A stretch of DNA of 29,413 nt from JAKATY01 sp038876335. Lineage in GTDB: Archaea; Micrarchaeota; Micrarchaeia; Micrarchaeales; Micrarchaeaceae. Position numbers and translations under genes: made by a program. The stretch is taken from contig JAVYYS010000003.1 in the NCBI GenBank assembly GCA_038876335.1, positions 1 through 29,413 of the forward strand, written 5' to 3'. The notes beneath the pieces were generated by a model. It saw nothing but the letters and a program-made list of their open reading frames with translations. It searched no databases and was not told where the DNA came from. This document shows, one piece after another, positions 6,884 to 13,905 of this stretch. The number at the start of each line of letters is the position of its first letter. Within the stretch, counting starts at the first letter, position 1.

Positions 6884-8077
6884 TTACTCTATAGTCGTCT
6901 TGAACATTTTAACCGCAAGCAGCACCATCGCTACGGCGAAAGCAAGCGTGACTCCGAGGTCGAGCGTCATGGCGCTTGTGGGGTAGAAGCCGCTCATCAT
7001 TACATACCTCATTCCTTGTATCGCATATGTGAACGGATCAACCACGCTTAGCGGATACAGCCACGATGGAAGCTCGCTGGCAGGGAAGAACGCCCCTGCC
7101 ACAAACCAAAGCGGAAGCGTTATTGACTGCGTGGCTATCGCGTAAACCTCGAACCTTTTTATCCTTGCAGCAAGCGCAGCGGCGAGGCCGCCCATGCCAA
7201 TAGCAGCTATGAATGCAAGCAGGAATATCCACATCAGGCCGTACCAACCCATTGCTATCTGCGCTCCAAATAACAGGCCTATTATTATGGTGAGCACAAC
7301 AGTAAGCATAACCTGCACAGATCCGGATAATATCTTGCCGACTACTATAGCAAGCCTGTTTATTGGTGCGATTAAGAAAAGCTTGAGGTTGCCCGCTATT
7401 CTGTCAGTTATTATGGACATTCCTCCGGAGAACATAGCGCCGAATGCCGCTACCATAATTATTATTCCCGCCACAAGAAACGTTGTATAGTTGCCCTCAG
7501 CCGCGAAAGAAGGGATTGCACTAACACTGCTGCTTGCCGCATTTCCAACGGGGTCGCTGCCAGAGACGCCTAATATGTTGTTCGTTGCGCCGGCTGAACT
7601 GCCTGATGCTGCTATTGCAGCCTGCGCTTCTTTAAGGCTTTGGACCGAGCTTCCAAAACTCTCCGCTGTACTCTCTATAAATGGCAGCGCCCCAAGGCTT
7701 GAAAGCTGGCTATTTGTATAATATATGTCTACGCTCGGATTGTTCAGCCGCATGTTAGGGAACTGAGGTAGTATAACTATCACCATATCAACTTTTCCGT
7801 CTCGGAACATGTTGAATGCATTTGCCTGCCCTGTTACCGCCATAACCGAGATCATATTCTGCAGTTCTAGCTTGTTGATGAATTGTAGTGATTGCTGGTT
7901 GTTAGCGTAGTTCACAATTGCTACTGGGACGTTTGATACCCCGTTTCCAAGGCCGCTGAAAATTAGAAGGAGCAGCAGTGGAAACATTATTGACCTTATG
8001 ATATTTTGCGTAAAATTGCTTCTGAATATCATTAGTTCCCTTTTGAGCATAGTAAGTGAATCTCCTAGCATACTCAT
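6884..8077 (-). CDS. ABC-2 type transporter permease
   Basis: This 397-residue membrane protein starts with a short cytoplasmic segment and a helix at about 27-45 (IIRSIMFPLLLLLIFSGLG). A long extracellular domain (about 50-195) follows, then about five helices in the second half, the topology of the ABC-2/DrrB-YhgE class of exporters. The extracellular part is rich in Ala/Ser/Gly around 150-190. The ATPase gene lies directly upstream with a four-base gap, and the COG1361 gene 55 bases downstream. The complex probably exports a lipid-like, peptide or drug-like compound across the single membrane; the substrate cannot be read from the sequence. Confidence 0.88.
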   Translation of the reverse strand: MSMLGDSLTMLKRELMIFRSNFTQNIIRSIMFPLLLLLIFSGLGNGVSNVPVAIVNYANNQQSLQFINKLELQNMISVMAVTGQANAFNMFRDGKVDMVIVILPQFPNMRLNNPSVDIYYTNSQLSSLGALPFIESTAESFGSSVQSLKEAQAAIAASGSSAGATNNILGVSGSDPVGNAASSSVSAIPSFAAEGNYTTFLVAGIIIMVAAFGAMFSGGMSIITDRIAGNLKLFLIAPINRLAIVVGKILSGSVQVMLTVVLTIIIGLLFGAQIAMGWYGLMWIFLLAFIAAIGMGGLAAALAARIKRFEVYAIATQSITLPLWFVAGAFFPASELPSWLYPLSVVDPFTYAIQGMRYVMMSGFYPTSAMTLDLGVTLAFAVAMVLLAVKMFKTTIE

Positions 8078-8081
8078 GCGA

Positions 8082-9086
8082 TTACCTCCTTGACATCATT
8101 CTTGCCCTTGAGATTTGCGATGTGTTCTCACCAACGCTATCTCGCAGGCTTGAACCTGTAAGCTTTATGAAAACATCGTCAAGCGTGGGCAGGTGCATAC
8201 CTATTGAGAATACTTTGTAATCAGATTTTGATATCTCGCTGACTATCTGGTTGAAAATCTTTACTCCATTGTCTAGCAGCGGAGCGCTTATCTTCTCTCC
8301 TACGACTTCCGACTTTATCCTAAATTTTGTTTCTATCATCTTCGCTATCTTCTGCGCGTCCTGCGTATCTGACACTATCTCAAGCACATTTCCCTTGCCT
8401 ATCATTGCCTTGAGTTCAGACGGGGTTCCTTCTGCCTTAATCTTGCCGTGGTCTATTATTGCGATCTTATCGCATAGCTCATCGGCTTCTTCAAGGTACT
8501 GAGTTGTGAGTATTATCGTCATGCCTTTCTGCTTCAGCTCCTTTATCCTGCGCCACATCTCTACTCTGTTTTGCACGTCAAGCCCTGTGGTGGGTTCGTC
8601 GAGTATCAGTATTCTGGGGTTGTGCATCATTGACCGCACAAGCGAAAGCCTCCTTTGCATACCCCCGGAGAACGTGCCCGCCTTCGTGTTTGCGAAGGCT
8701 ACAAGGCCAGAGTCTTCCAGCGCAATCTTTACCCTTTCTGGCACTTCCTTTTTGTCCACATGATAAAGCTCGCAGAAGAGCTGAAGGTTCTGCGCCGCGG
8801 TAAGGTCCGCTTCAACTACTGTTTCCTGCGTCATAAACCCTATAATGTTTTTTATCTCCTCCTCGTGCTTCAGAACGTCAAGCCCTGCAATTTTTATTGT
8901 GCCTGCAGTAGGCTTCAGTATTCCCAGCATTAAGCTTATGGTTGTTGTTTTTCCAGCCCCATTCGGACCCAGAACCCCAAATATCTCATTTTCATTTATT
9001 TTTAAGTCTATGCCATTTACTGCAGTGAAGTTGCCAAATTTTTTTACGAGACCTTTTATCTCAATGATGTTGCGCATTGTGCTCAT
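8082..9086 (-). CDS. ABC transporter ATP-binding protein (DrrA-like)
   Basis: This 334-residue ATPase has Walker A (GPNGAGKTTT), the Q-loop region (GFMTQE), the ABC signature (SGGMQRR) and Walker B (ILILDEPTTGLD). The H-loop position is Gln (TTQYLEEAD) instead of His, as in the DrrA branch of drug and lipid exporters. A C-terminal regulatory-like region (about 225-334) follows. It powers the permease encoded four bases downstream. Its ATG overlaps the TGA stop of the PadR gene (ATGA), so the two are translationally coupled; an ATG three codons later is also possible. Confidence 0.95.
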   Translation of the reverse strand: MSTMRNIIEIKGLVKKFGNFTAVNGIDLKINENEIFGVLGPNGAGKTTTISLMLGILKPTAGTIKIAGLDVLKHEEEIKNIIGFMTQETVVEADLTAAQNLQLFCELYHVDKKEVPERVKIALEDSGLVAFANTKAGTFSGGMQRRLSLVRSMMHNPRILILDEPTTGLDVQNRVEMWRRIKELKQKGMTIILTTQYLEEADELCDKIAIIDHGKIKAEGTPSELKAMIGKGNVLEIVSDTQDAQKIAKMIETKFRIKSEVVGEKISAPLLDNGVKIFNQIVSEISKSDYKVFSIGMHLPTLDDVFIKLTGSSLRDSVGENTSQISRARMMSRR

Positions 9087-9469
9087 CCAAATATCCTTTT
9101 CATATTTCTTGCCGTTTCGCGTAGGACGCGTTTTGTCTCCTTCAGCGTTTCGAGTCCCTCATTTGTAAGGCTGTAGTAAACCTTGAGGCGCTTGCCTTCT
9201 ACAATACCCTTCTGCTTTATGTACCCTGCCTGCTCAAGAGATTTTAGTATATTATATACCTCATTTTTTATTTGCGGATTGTCCTTCACGAACGGGTGCT
9301 TTATCCTGCCGAGCTCCTTGAGTATCGCGTAGGCGTACATCTCTTTGTTCAGCCTGAGCTTACTCATTATTATGATTTTTATGACAGTGCGCTGCATGTC
9401 CCTGCTCATATATCCAAGCCAGTGCCTGCTGCCGCCAGCCCCTTTATGCCCCTCCTCCAACCTTCTCAC
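9083..9469 (-). CDS. PadR-family transcriptional regulator
   Basis: This 128-residue protein carries the PadR winged helix: a helix with MYAYAILKEL, then NEVYNILKSLEQAGYIKQKG (recognition helix and wing) and the wing strand RLKVYYSLTNEGLETL, ending in a dimerisation helix. PadR proteins usually repress efflux genes and respond to the exported compound or related ligands. The gene heads the operon with the ABC exporter, and palindromes overlap its promoter. The start is uncertain: the GTG at 9469 follows the promoter at a sensible distance, but ATGs at 9409 and 9397 also give complete winged-helix domains. No clear GGTG site precedes any of them. Confidence 0.85.
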   Translation of the reverse strand: MRRLEEGHKGAGGSRHWLGYMSRDMQRTVIKIIIMSKLRLNKEMYAYAILKELGRIKHPFVKDNPQIKNEVYNILKSLEQAGYIKQKGIVEGKRLKVYYSLTNEGLETLKETKRVLRETARNMKRIFG

Positions 9470-9486
9470 TGTTCTATGGTTTTATT

Positions 9487-9538
9487 TTAAACTAGTTTAA
9501 ATTTAAACTAATGTAATAAGAGAAAAGGTATTTATACC
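9487..9538 (-). promoter_or_regulatory. Promoter and overlapping palindromic operators of the PadR-ABC operon
   Basis: A TATA box (GGTATAAATACC on the minus strand) lies at 9527-9538, so transcription should start near 9503. Right there are two overlapping perfect palindromes: TAGTTTAAATTTAAACTA (9493-9510) and TTAAACTAGTTTAA (9487-9500). Together they give three alternating TAGTTTAA-type half sites. The placement over the start site suggests binding by the PadR protein encoded next and repression of its own operon. Confidence 0.7.
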
Positions 9539-9589
9539 GTTCGCTTTCTGTTGGGCAGGGAAGTAAAGTAATGGATTGCCAAAACAGTC

Positions 9590-9838
9590 TCAAACCCCTG
9601 CCTTTTTCATCTCCCCCTTAAGCACGGAATCGTGCTTTACGAGCCACGCAAGCAGAAGTGAAGCGTGCTCCTTTTCGTCGTCTCTATTATATGCGAGCAC
9701 CTTCGCCAGGCTTTTGTCCTTCGTCGCGCTTATCCTTTCGTCGTACCACATCATGGCCTGCAGTTCCTCTATCAGCGATTGCCTCGCCCTGCTGAGGTCT
9801 TTGGTTCTGGGATTCAAATCCTTGTTTTCTTCGTACAT
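9590..9838 (-). CDS. Encapsulin-type ferritin-like protein (EncFtn)
   Basis: This 82-residue protein matches the short ferritin-like family that is packed inside encapsulin shells. Key features are IEEL (Glu25), W31-Y32-D33 and NRDDEKEHA with Glu55 and His58, which correspond to the iron ligands Glu32, Glu62 and His65 of the Rhodospirillum rubrum protein. In that family, half-ferritin subunits pair to form a ferroxidase centre at the dimer interface. The usual C-terminal shell-targeting tail seems absent: the protein ends KGEMKKAGV, about 24 residues after the EKEH motif. No encapsulin shell gene is in this window. The ATG at 9838 has GGTG five bases upstream; an upstream GTG at 9859 is less likely. 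It is the last gene of the L1-L10-P1-Csl4-RpoL-DUF99 strand run, so it may be co-transcribed. Confidence 0.8.
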   Translation of the reverse strand: MYEENKDLNPRTKDLSRARQSLIEELQAMMWYDERISATKDKSLAKVLAYNRDDEKEHASLLLAWLVKHDSVLKGEMKKAGV

Positions 9839-9886
9839 ACATTCACCAGCTTCAAACACACAAATAACCGTTTCAGCTTCCGCGAT

Positions 9887-10465
9887 TCATATCCTGCCCC
9901 TCGATTCTCCAGTGGCTACGCCTCTTGCTATCATATGCGCAAGCCTAAGGGCTTCGAATGCGTAGCCCGCTATTTCCTGCGCAATTTTGCCTTTTATATC
10001 GCTCATTGCGTAAAACGCTTTACCTTCAAAGCCCACCAGCGCTTCAAGGCTCTTGTACGCTGCTAGCTTTCCTTCTACTCCCTTACCTCCATTTTTTCCA
10101 AACCTGACTATCGCGCGCCTGAGGGCTTTGCTTCTAGGCTTGTGCCGCGTTATCAGCATAACGTGAACACCCAACCTACCTCTTAGCTCATTTAAGTTTA
10201 CTATATTCAGCCCAGCAAGTGCGGCCCCGTCAAGCACAATTACCTTTATCAAGCTTCTGAACTTTGAGCTCTCCACCATCCCAATTATATTTTTCGCAGA
10301 ATCATTGCCGTCGACTTCCACCATGCATGAGAGTATGCCCTCTATAGCAACACCGTTTTTCACCACCCCAACTGCTATAGTCCTCTTTCTGCCCTCTATT
10401 GGCCCAGATGCTACTGCAAGTATGCGCACGCCCCTCTTTTCAATGCTCCTTATGTTCGCGTTCAT
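9887..10465 (-). CDS. DUF99 (UPF0215, endonuclease V-like) protein
   Basis: This 192-residue protein fits the archaeal DUF99 family, which has an endonuclease V/RNase H-like fold. Seen: an N-terminal strand VRILAVASG, TIAVGVVKNG, IEGILSCMVEVDGNDSAKNI, SSKFRSLIKVIVLDG and AGLNIVNLNEL. In the family the first strand usually reads GVDDG, with an acidic residue at the active-site position; here it reads AVASG, so nuclease activity may be lost. The function of the family is not established. The ATG overlaps the TGA of rpoL (ATGA), and AAGGTT lies just upstream, so it is translated as part of the operon. Confidence 0.85.
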   Translation of the reverse strand: MNANIRSIEKRGVRILAVASGPIEGRKRTIAVGVVKNGVAIEGILSCMVEVDGNDSAKNIIGMVESSKFRSLIKVIVLDGAALAGLNIVNLNELRGRLGVHVMLITRHKPRSKALRRAIVRFGKNGGKGVEGKLAAYKSLEALVGFEGKAFYAMSDIKGKIAQEIAGYAFEALRLAHMIARGVATGESRGRI

Positions 10466-10737
10466 TTAACCTTTTTCTGCAGTTCTTCCTTCGTCTCACT
10501 ATATTCATCTTCCAGCTCCTTCAGAGCTTTCTCAAGCAGCTCCCTAGCCCTTTTCTTTTCCGTTTTTACAACCAGCAGTGGTTTCCCTATCTCTGGGTGC
10601 TCTTTGTATACTCCTGCAAAAGAGACACCTGGGTCCTTTACAAGCCTAGCCGCAATCAGATCAGGCAAAGTAAAGTCGCTTGTATCAAACTCTATCATAA
10701 GCTCTTTGCTCTCATCTTTTTTGAAAGTTACCTCCAT
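10462..10737 (-). CDS. rpoL: DNA-directed RNA polymerase subunit L (Rpo11)
   Basis: This 91-residue protein matches archaeal Rpo11, the partner of subunit D in the alpha-like heterodimer that starts polymerase assembly. Seen: ELMIEFDTSDFTLPDLIAARLVKDPGV, then FAGVYKEHPEIGKPLLVVKT and a long C-terminal helix (KKRARELLEKALKELEDE). The family hallmarks are the E(F)xxxDHTLxNLL-like strand-helix and the conserved KxHP. The His of DHT is replaced by Phe here (DFTLPDL). I chose the ATG at 10737 because AAAGGTG lies five bases upstream; the adjacent GTG at 10740 is less likely. It lies between Csl4 and DUF99. Confidence 0.92.
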   Translation of the reverse strand: MEVTFKKDESKELMIEFDTSDFTLPDLIAARLVKDPGVSFAGVYKEHPEIGKPLLVVKTEKKRARELLEKALKELEDEYSETKEELQKKVK

Positions 10738-10758
10738 CACAACACCTTTACCAATTCA

Positions 10759-11406
10759 CTAATGCGCTAGCTCCTTCTCAAGCAAACTTTTTATGGTGTT
10801 TGGTTTTCCGTAGAAGGGGCTTACCTTGCTGTGCTCCACATGACCGCATACTCTGCATACCAGCGCTTCCAACTTTTCATTGTATTCCATATCCGCTCCG
10901 CAGTTGCTGCATCTCGCATATATAACCCCCATTTCAGCGCCATAAATATCAAGCATGTAAACCCCTTGTTCGATCCTTGCTATCCTTGCGAGTATGGCGT
11001 CTCCTTCTTTGCATGGTGTGGCATGCCTCTCCTGACTATGCCCAGCTGTGCCATATTGCCCATTTCTATGAATTTGCCTGCTCCTCTCCTTTATTATCTT
11101 TCCATCTTCGGAAGCTACATAAAGCGTTTTGCCTATCTTTATCTCGTCTATCTTTACGAACATTACCTTACCAATGTCGCTTACAATCACTCCCAGCGCC
11201 GGCATGCCTTTTTCTATGCGCCTTATTTCGGTGCCGAAGCTCTTAACAATTATCCTCCCATTGTCTGGCTCTGCCTCACCGAAAACCGCTGAGTAGACAT
11301 TCCCTTCTTCAGTATATGTGTTTCGATCGGCTAGGTATTCTTCCTCCAGGCCGAGTTTCTCTCCCGGCATTACTACCTTTTCAGAAGGTGTTGCCATTTG
11401 CATCAT
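10759..11406 (-). CDS. csl4: Exosome RNA-binding protein Csl4
   Basis: This 215-residue protein has the three Csl4 parts: an N-terminal barrel-like domain (PGEKLGLEEEYLADRNTYTEEGNVYSA, about 14-60), a central S1 RNA-binding domain (from about 66, EKGMPALGVIVSDIGKVMFVKI, to about 165), and a C-terminal zinc ribbon with C-x2-C and C-x2-C (CSNCGADMEYN...CRVCGHVE). Csl4 forms part of the cap of the archaeal RNA exosome and helps feed RNA into the Rrp41-Rrp42 ring. A stretch of about 30 polar residues inside the S1 region (KERSRQIHRNGQYGTAGHSQ) looks like a long surface loop. The start is one of three close ATGs (11406, 11403, 11397). It lies between P1 and rpoL. Confidence 0.92.
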   Translation of the reverse strand: MMQMATPSEKVVMPGEKLGLEEEYLADRNTYTEEGNVYSAVFGEAEPDNGRIIVKSFGTEIRRIEKGMPALGVIVSDIGKVMFVKIDEIKIGKTLYVASEDGKIIKERSRQIHRNGQYGTAGHSQERHATPCKEGDAILARIARIEQGVYMLDIYGAEMGVIYARCSNCGADMEYNEKLEALVCRVCGHVEHSKVSPFYGKPNTIKSLLEKELAH

Positions 11407-11444
11407 TGTCTACCGCTTTGCCTCACCTGCCCATGCTGCCGCTT

Positions 11445-11747
11445 TCAGCCGAACAGGCTCGCTAGCCCTTCTGCCGCTTCCTCCTCCTTCTTCTCCTCTT
11501 TTTTCTGTGCCTTCTCTCCAGCATGCTGTGGCGCCCCCTGTGCTGCAGGCGCTGCTGCTACCGTAGGCTGTGCCTGGGCGTTTTTTATTACCTCCTTTAT
11601 GTCGACCCCCTTGAGTGATGAAACCATCGCCTTCGCCCTGGCTTCGTCTGGTTCAAATCCTGCAGCTTTGACTACTTCCATGAGGTTCTTTTCGTTTATC
11701 TCCTTGCCTGCTTCACTAAGAAGCAGAGCAGCGTATACATATTCCAT
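11445..11747 (-). CDS. rpl12: Ribosomal stalk protein P1 (L12)
   Basis: This 100-residue acidic protein begins MEYVYAALLLSEAGKEINEK, the dimerisation domain of archaeal P1. An Ala/Pro/Gln hinge and a Lys/Glu-charged segment (KAQKKEEKKEEEAAEG) follow, and it ends in LASLFG, the conserved C-terminal motif that recruits translation factors. The ATG at 11747 has AAAGGTG six bases upstream; an in-frame GTG at 11756 overlaps that site and is not the start. It follows L10, on which P1 dimers sit. Confidence 0.96.
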   Translation of the reverse strand: MEYVYAALLLSEAGKEINEKNLMEVVKAAGFEPDEARAKAMVSSLKGVDIKEVIKNAQAQPTVAAAPAAQGAPQHAGEKAQKKEEKKEEEAAEGLASLFG

Positions 11748-11793
11748 TCTTTTCACCTTTTAGCGTTATTGCATTTTGCAGCGTATCAATTCT

Positions 11794-12642
11794 TCATTGC
11801 GCCTCTCCGCTTTGGCTTCCCACAACCCCCAATGCAGCAGCCTCCATCGCGGCCTTTGCCACGAGCTTGTCTGCTATGCCTGTATCATACGCGTTTAAGC
11901 CGAGGCCCAACGCTATTCCTGTGAAGTAAGCCTTTGTGAGCATTTCCCTTATAGTATACTGCGTCACTATGTTGAGCTCCAGCGCAACGCCGCGCGCGCG
12001 CGCAAATGCGTTAGCAATGTCCAACAGCACACTTTCTTTTGTTATCTTAAGCACGTCAAGCTTATAAGTGATGCCTTCGCTAAGCAGTACTTTCGGCTCT
12101 AGCATAGCAGTGAACGGCGTGATGCCAAGCGTATGAAGGGCCTCTGCAACAGCCCTGCTGATTACTCCTCCTTTGCTTACGATTACTTTGCTTTTAGCTA
12201 TTACCACTTTGCCCTTCTGTATTTGCACATCTATGCCCGCCTTCTTGAGTCCTGTTACAGCCTGCCCTGGTTGAAGTGAAGTCTCCCCTTCATTTATATA
12301 TATATCTTCGCTTGCGACCTGCTTAGGCTTGGCCGCCAGCTTTATCTCATTACTTTTGAATATAGAATAGAGCTCAAAAGGAGTTTTATTGGTCAGCACT
12401 ATAATGCTAGTACCCTCAAGCTCTCCAACTAACTTCTTCGTGTTTTCATCACTTTCTAGAACTCTCTTGAGGCTGTTCTTTCTCCCTATTATAAACTCGC
12501 CCTCGCCCTTGAGCTTGTTTCTTACACTCTGCAGCAGCCTGTCTGGAACTGCATTGAGCGATATTATGCCTATAGTTTTGTAGTGCTTAAGCTTCTCCGA
12601 AGCACTTTTTACAAATTCAATCTTCTGTTCTCGTGTAAGCAT
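11794..12642 (-). CDS. rpl10: Ribosomal protein L10 (P0 homolog), short C-terminus
   Basis: This 282-residue protein matches archaeal L10: an N-terminal rRNA-binding domain (LTREQKIEFVKSASEKL...IGIISLNAVP...RNKLKGEGEFIIGRKNSLKR), an inserted domain typical of archaeal L10 (about 105-185), and C-terminal helices that bind P1 dimers (ESVLLDIANAFARARGVALEL, IREMLTKAYFTGIALGLGL). Most archaeal L10 proteins go on into an acidic tail with the same factor-binding end as P1. Here the protein stops at VVGSQSGEAQ, so the tail is missing. The gene starts four bases after the L1 stop codon, so the two are coupled. Confidence 0.95.
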   Translation of the reverse strand: MLTREQKIEFVKSASEKLKHYKTIGIISLNAVPDRLLQSVRNKLKGEGEFIIGRKNSLKRVLESDENTKKLVGELEGTSIIVLTNKTPFELYSIFKSNEIKLAAKPKQVASEDIYINEGETSLQPGQAVTGLKKAGIDVQIQKGKVVIAKSKVIVSKGGVISRAVAEALHTLGITPFTAMLEPKVLLSEGITYKLDVLKITKESVLLDIANAFARARGVALELNIVTQYTIREMLTKAYFTGIALGLGLNAYDTGIADKLVAKAAMEAAALGVVGSQSGEAQ

Positions 12643-12646
12643 AAAA

Positions 12647-13279
12647 TCACATAATTTTTGCAGGCTTGCTCATAGTGAGCTTAGCATACACAGACTTTAT
12701 ATGTTGCTTACCAACCTTCTTCTCCAATGCGTTTACTACAGCATCTATGTTCTCAGCCAGCTTTTCTGGCTCCATATTCTCCTTGCCCACAATACAATGC
12801 ACAGTAGGCAAGTATTTGCCTTTGCTCCTGAGATATACTGAGTTGAGTGAGGTCTTTACCGCTCTTTCAATATCACTTCCTACCAAAGGCTTTGGCATCT
12901 TATTCCTAGGCCCCAGAAATTGGCCTAGGTTCTTGGCTATTATAGGCATTAAGCTCGCTTGAGCGAACAGCTCGCTCTTTAGCATTTCCTTCTGCATAGA
13001 CTTGTCGTTTGCGGCTCCTGGCAACTCCGCGCTTCTTACCACGCGCGCCCCAAGCTTACCTACTGCGTTAAGTATGTTGGTGTCATCAGCGAACACTATT
13101 ACCTTGCTTTCGCTCCCTTTCCCATTTGGAAGCACCACTTCGATGTTTAGCCTGTTCTCCTGCTTTGAGAAATCAATTCCTTTGAAGTTTATGGCAAGCT
13201 CAACGCTCTGAACGAACTTGCGCTTGCCTTTCCCCTCCTCCAAGAGTTTGTTAAATATATCTAGCTTCTCCTTTTCCAT
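12647..13279 (-). CDS. rpl1: Ribosomal protein L1
   Basis: This 210-residue protein matches archaeal L1, which forms the mobile L1 stalk near the E site: KFVQSVELAINFKGIDFSKQENRLNIEV at the N-terminus, the second domain IVFADDTNILNAVGKLGARVV, and the conserved GPRNKMPKPL and VHCIVGKENM segments. I chose the ATG at 13279, with GGAGG seven bases upstream and a TATA box at 13351-13360; the frame is open further upstream but would start before the promoter. In other archaea this operon is L11-L1-L10-L12 and L1 represses it. Here L11 is absent and a DUF4258 gene lies upstream. Confidence 0.97.
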   Translation of the reverse strand: MEKEKLDIFNKLLEEGKGKRKFVQSVELAINFKGIDFSKQENRLNIEVVLPNGKGSESKVIVFADDTNILNAVGKLGARVVRSAELPGAANDKSMQKEMLKSELFAQASLMPIIAKNLGQFLGPRNKMPKPLVGSDIERAVKTSLNSVYLRSKGKYLPTVHCIVGKENMEPEKLAENIDAVVNALEKKVGKQHIKSVYAKLTMSKPAKIM

Positions 13280-13350
13280 GACGATCCCTCCTGCAAACAG
13301 CGCTGCAGTAGTTGCGGGAAAATCAGCGCTTAGTATGTGAACGAGAACAT

Positions 13351-13360
13351 TTATAAACTT
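13351..13360 (-). promoter_or_regulatory. TATA box of the L1-L10-P1 operon
   Basis: The minus strand reads AGTTTATAAA, about 72 bases upstream of the L1 start at 13279. Transcription should begin near 13326, leaving a leader of about 47 bases that could hold an L1-binding site; I could not identify one. Confidence 0.6.
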
Positions 13361-13377
13361 TTTGAGAAACCTCCGAA

Positions 13378-13692
13378 TCAAACGCGGAGATGTCTTGTAT
13401 TGTCGCGGAGATGTCTTGTATTGTCGGAATATACAGTAATTATGAGTGCCTTGCCTTTGGGCGCATTAGGATTGACTAAAACATGAATTCTGTTGCCTCC
13501 TATTTCTTTCTCGTAGCAAACTGCGCCAATACTCTCAACGGTGACTCTTTCCGGATGCATTAATGTCTCTTCTATTTTCTTTCGGTCTATTCCCCTCTCC
13601 ATCCCTCTTCTTAGTGCGTGTTTTGTATACTTTATAGATTCCTCGCACAGCGGCGGCGGTGAAATCGTTATCCTGTACGTTATCCTGTACAT
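13378..13692 (-). CDS. DUF4258-like small protein with tandem-duplicated ends
   Basis: This 104-residue protein has the DUF4258 pattern: IKYTKHALRRGMERGIDRKKIEETLMHPERV, then strands VTVESIGAVCYEKEI and NRIHVLVN, and ALIITVYSDN. The family is small and RelE-like in size, and its members are often thought to be toxin-like, but this is not proven. Both ends carry in-frame tandem duplications. At the N-terminus 12 bases are doubled (YRIT-YRIT). At the C-terminus a 21-base unit is doubled (DNTRHLR-DNTRHLR). The N-terminal doubling is absent from the second copy of this region after the gap, so the length varies in the sample. A TATA box lies at 13715-13727. A related gene lies at 13906-14226. Confidence 0.6.
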   Translation of the reverse strand: MYRITYRITISPPPLCEESIKYTKHALRRGMERGIDRKKIEETLMHPERVTVESIGAVCYEKEIGGNRIHVLVNPNAPKGKALIITVYSDNTRHLRDNTRHLRV

Positions 13693-13714
13693 ACAATTAG
13701 TTTACTCCAGCTCC

Positions 13715-13727
13715 AAATATATATACA
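13715..13727 (-). promoter_or_regulatory. TATA box of the DUF4258-like gene
   Basis: The minus strand reads GTATATATATTTG, about 25-35 bases upstream of the ATG at 13692, so the mRNA would be nearly leaderless. The same box is repeated in the right copy (13822-13834) after the gap. Confidence 0.5.
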
Positions 13728-13745
13728 TTATGCTANNNNNNNNNN

Positions 13746-13799
13746 ATACTTTATAGATTCCTCGCACAGCGGCGGCGGTGAAATCGTTATCCTGTACAT
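13746..13799 (-). pseudogene. Second copy of the start of the DUF4258-like gene (gap artefact)
   Basis: Eighteen codons starting at the ATG at 13799 repeat the beginning of the gene at 13378-13692 (MYRITISPPPLCEESIKY), then run into the N gap. It lacks the extra YRIT repeat. It is most likely the same locus seen in a second contig and not a real second gene. Confidence 0.7.
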
Positions 13800-13905
13800 A
13801 CAATTAGTTTACTCCAGCTCCAAATATATATACATTATGCTATGCCCCTCTTGCTACTCATGATGCCTCAAACAAACTAAAAAAGCAAGCAAAGTGGCTC
13901 GCAAC

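Larger units (their letters stand above)
13627..13842. repeat. Duplicated contig ends around an assembly gap
   Basis: Bases 13627-13735 and 13746-13842 are the same sequence except that the left copy (109 bases) has 12 extra bases, a second GTTATCCTGTAC. They flank ten N (13736-13745). The simplest reading is that two contig ends overlap but were not merged because of the 12-base length difference, so the real chromosome probably has one copy and no gap. Confidence 0.9.

Noticed and set aside
13746..13842. A true second copy of the DUF4258 gene start or a mobile repeat
   Set aside because: The copy begins exactly at the N-run and equals the other contig end apart from a slippage unit, which is typical of an unmerged overlap.
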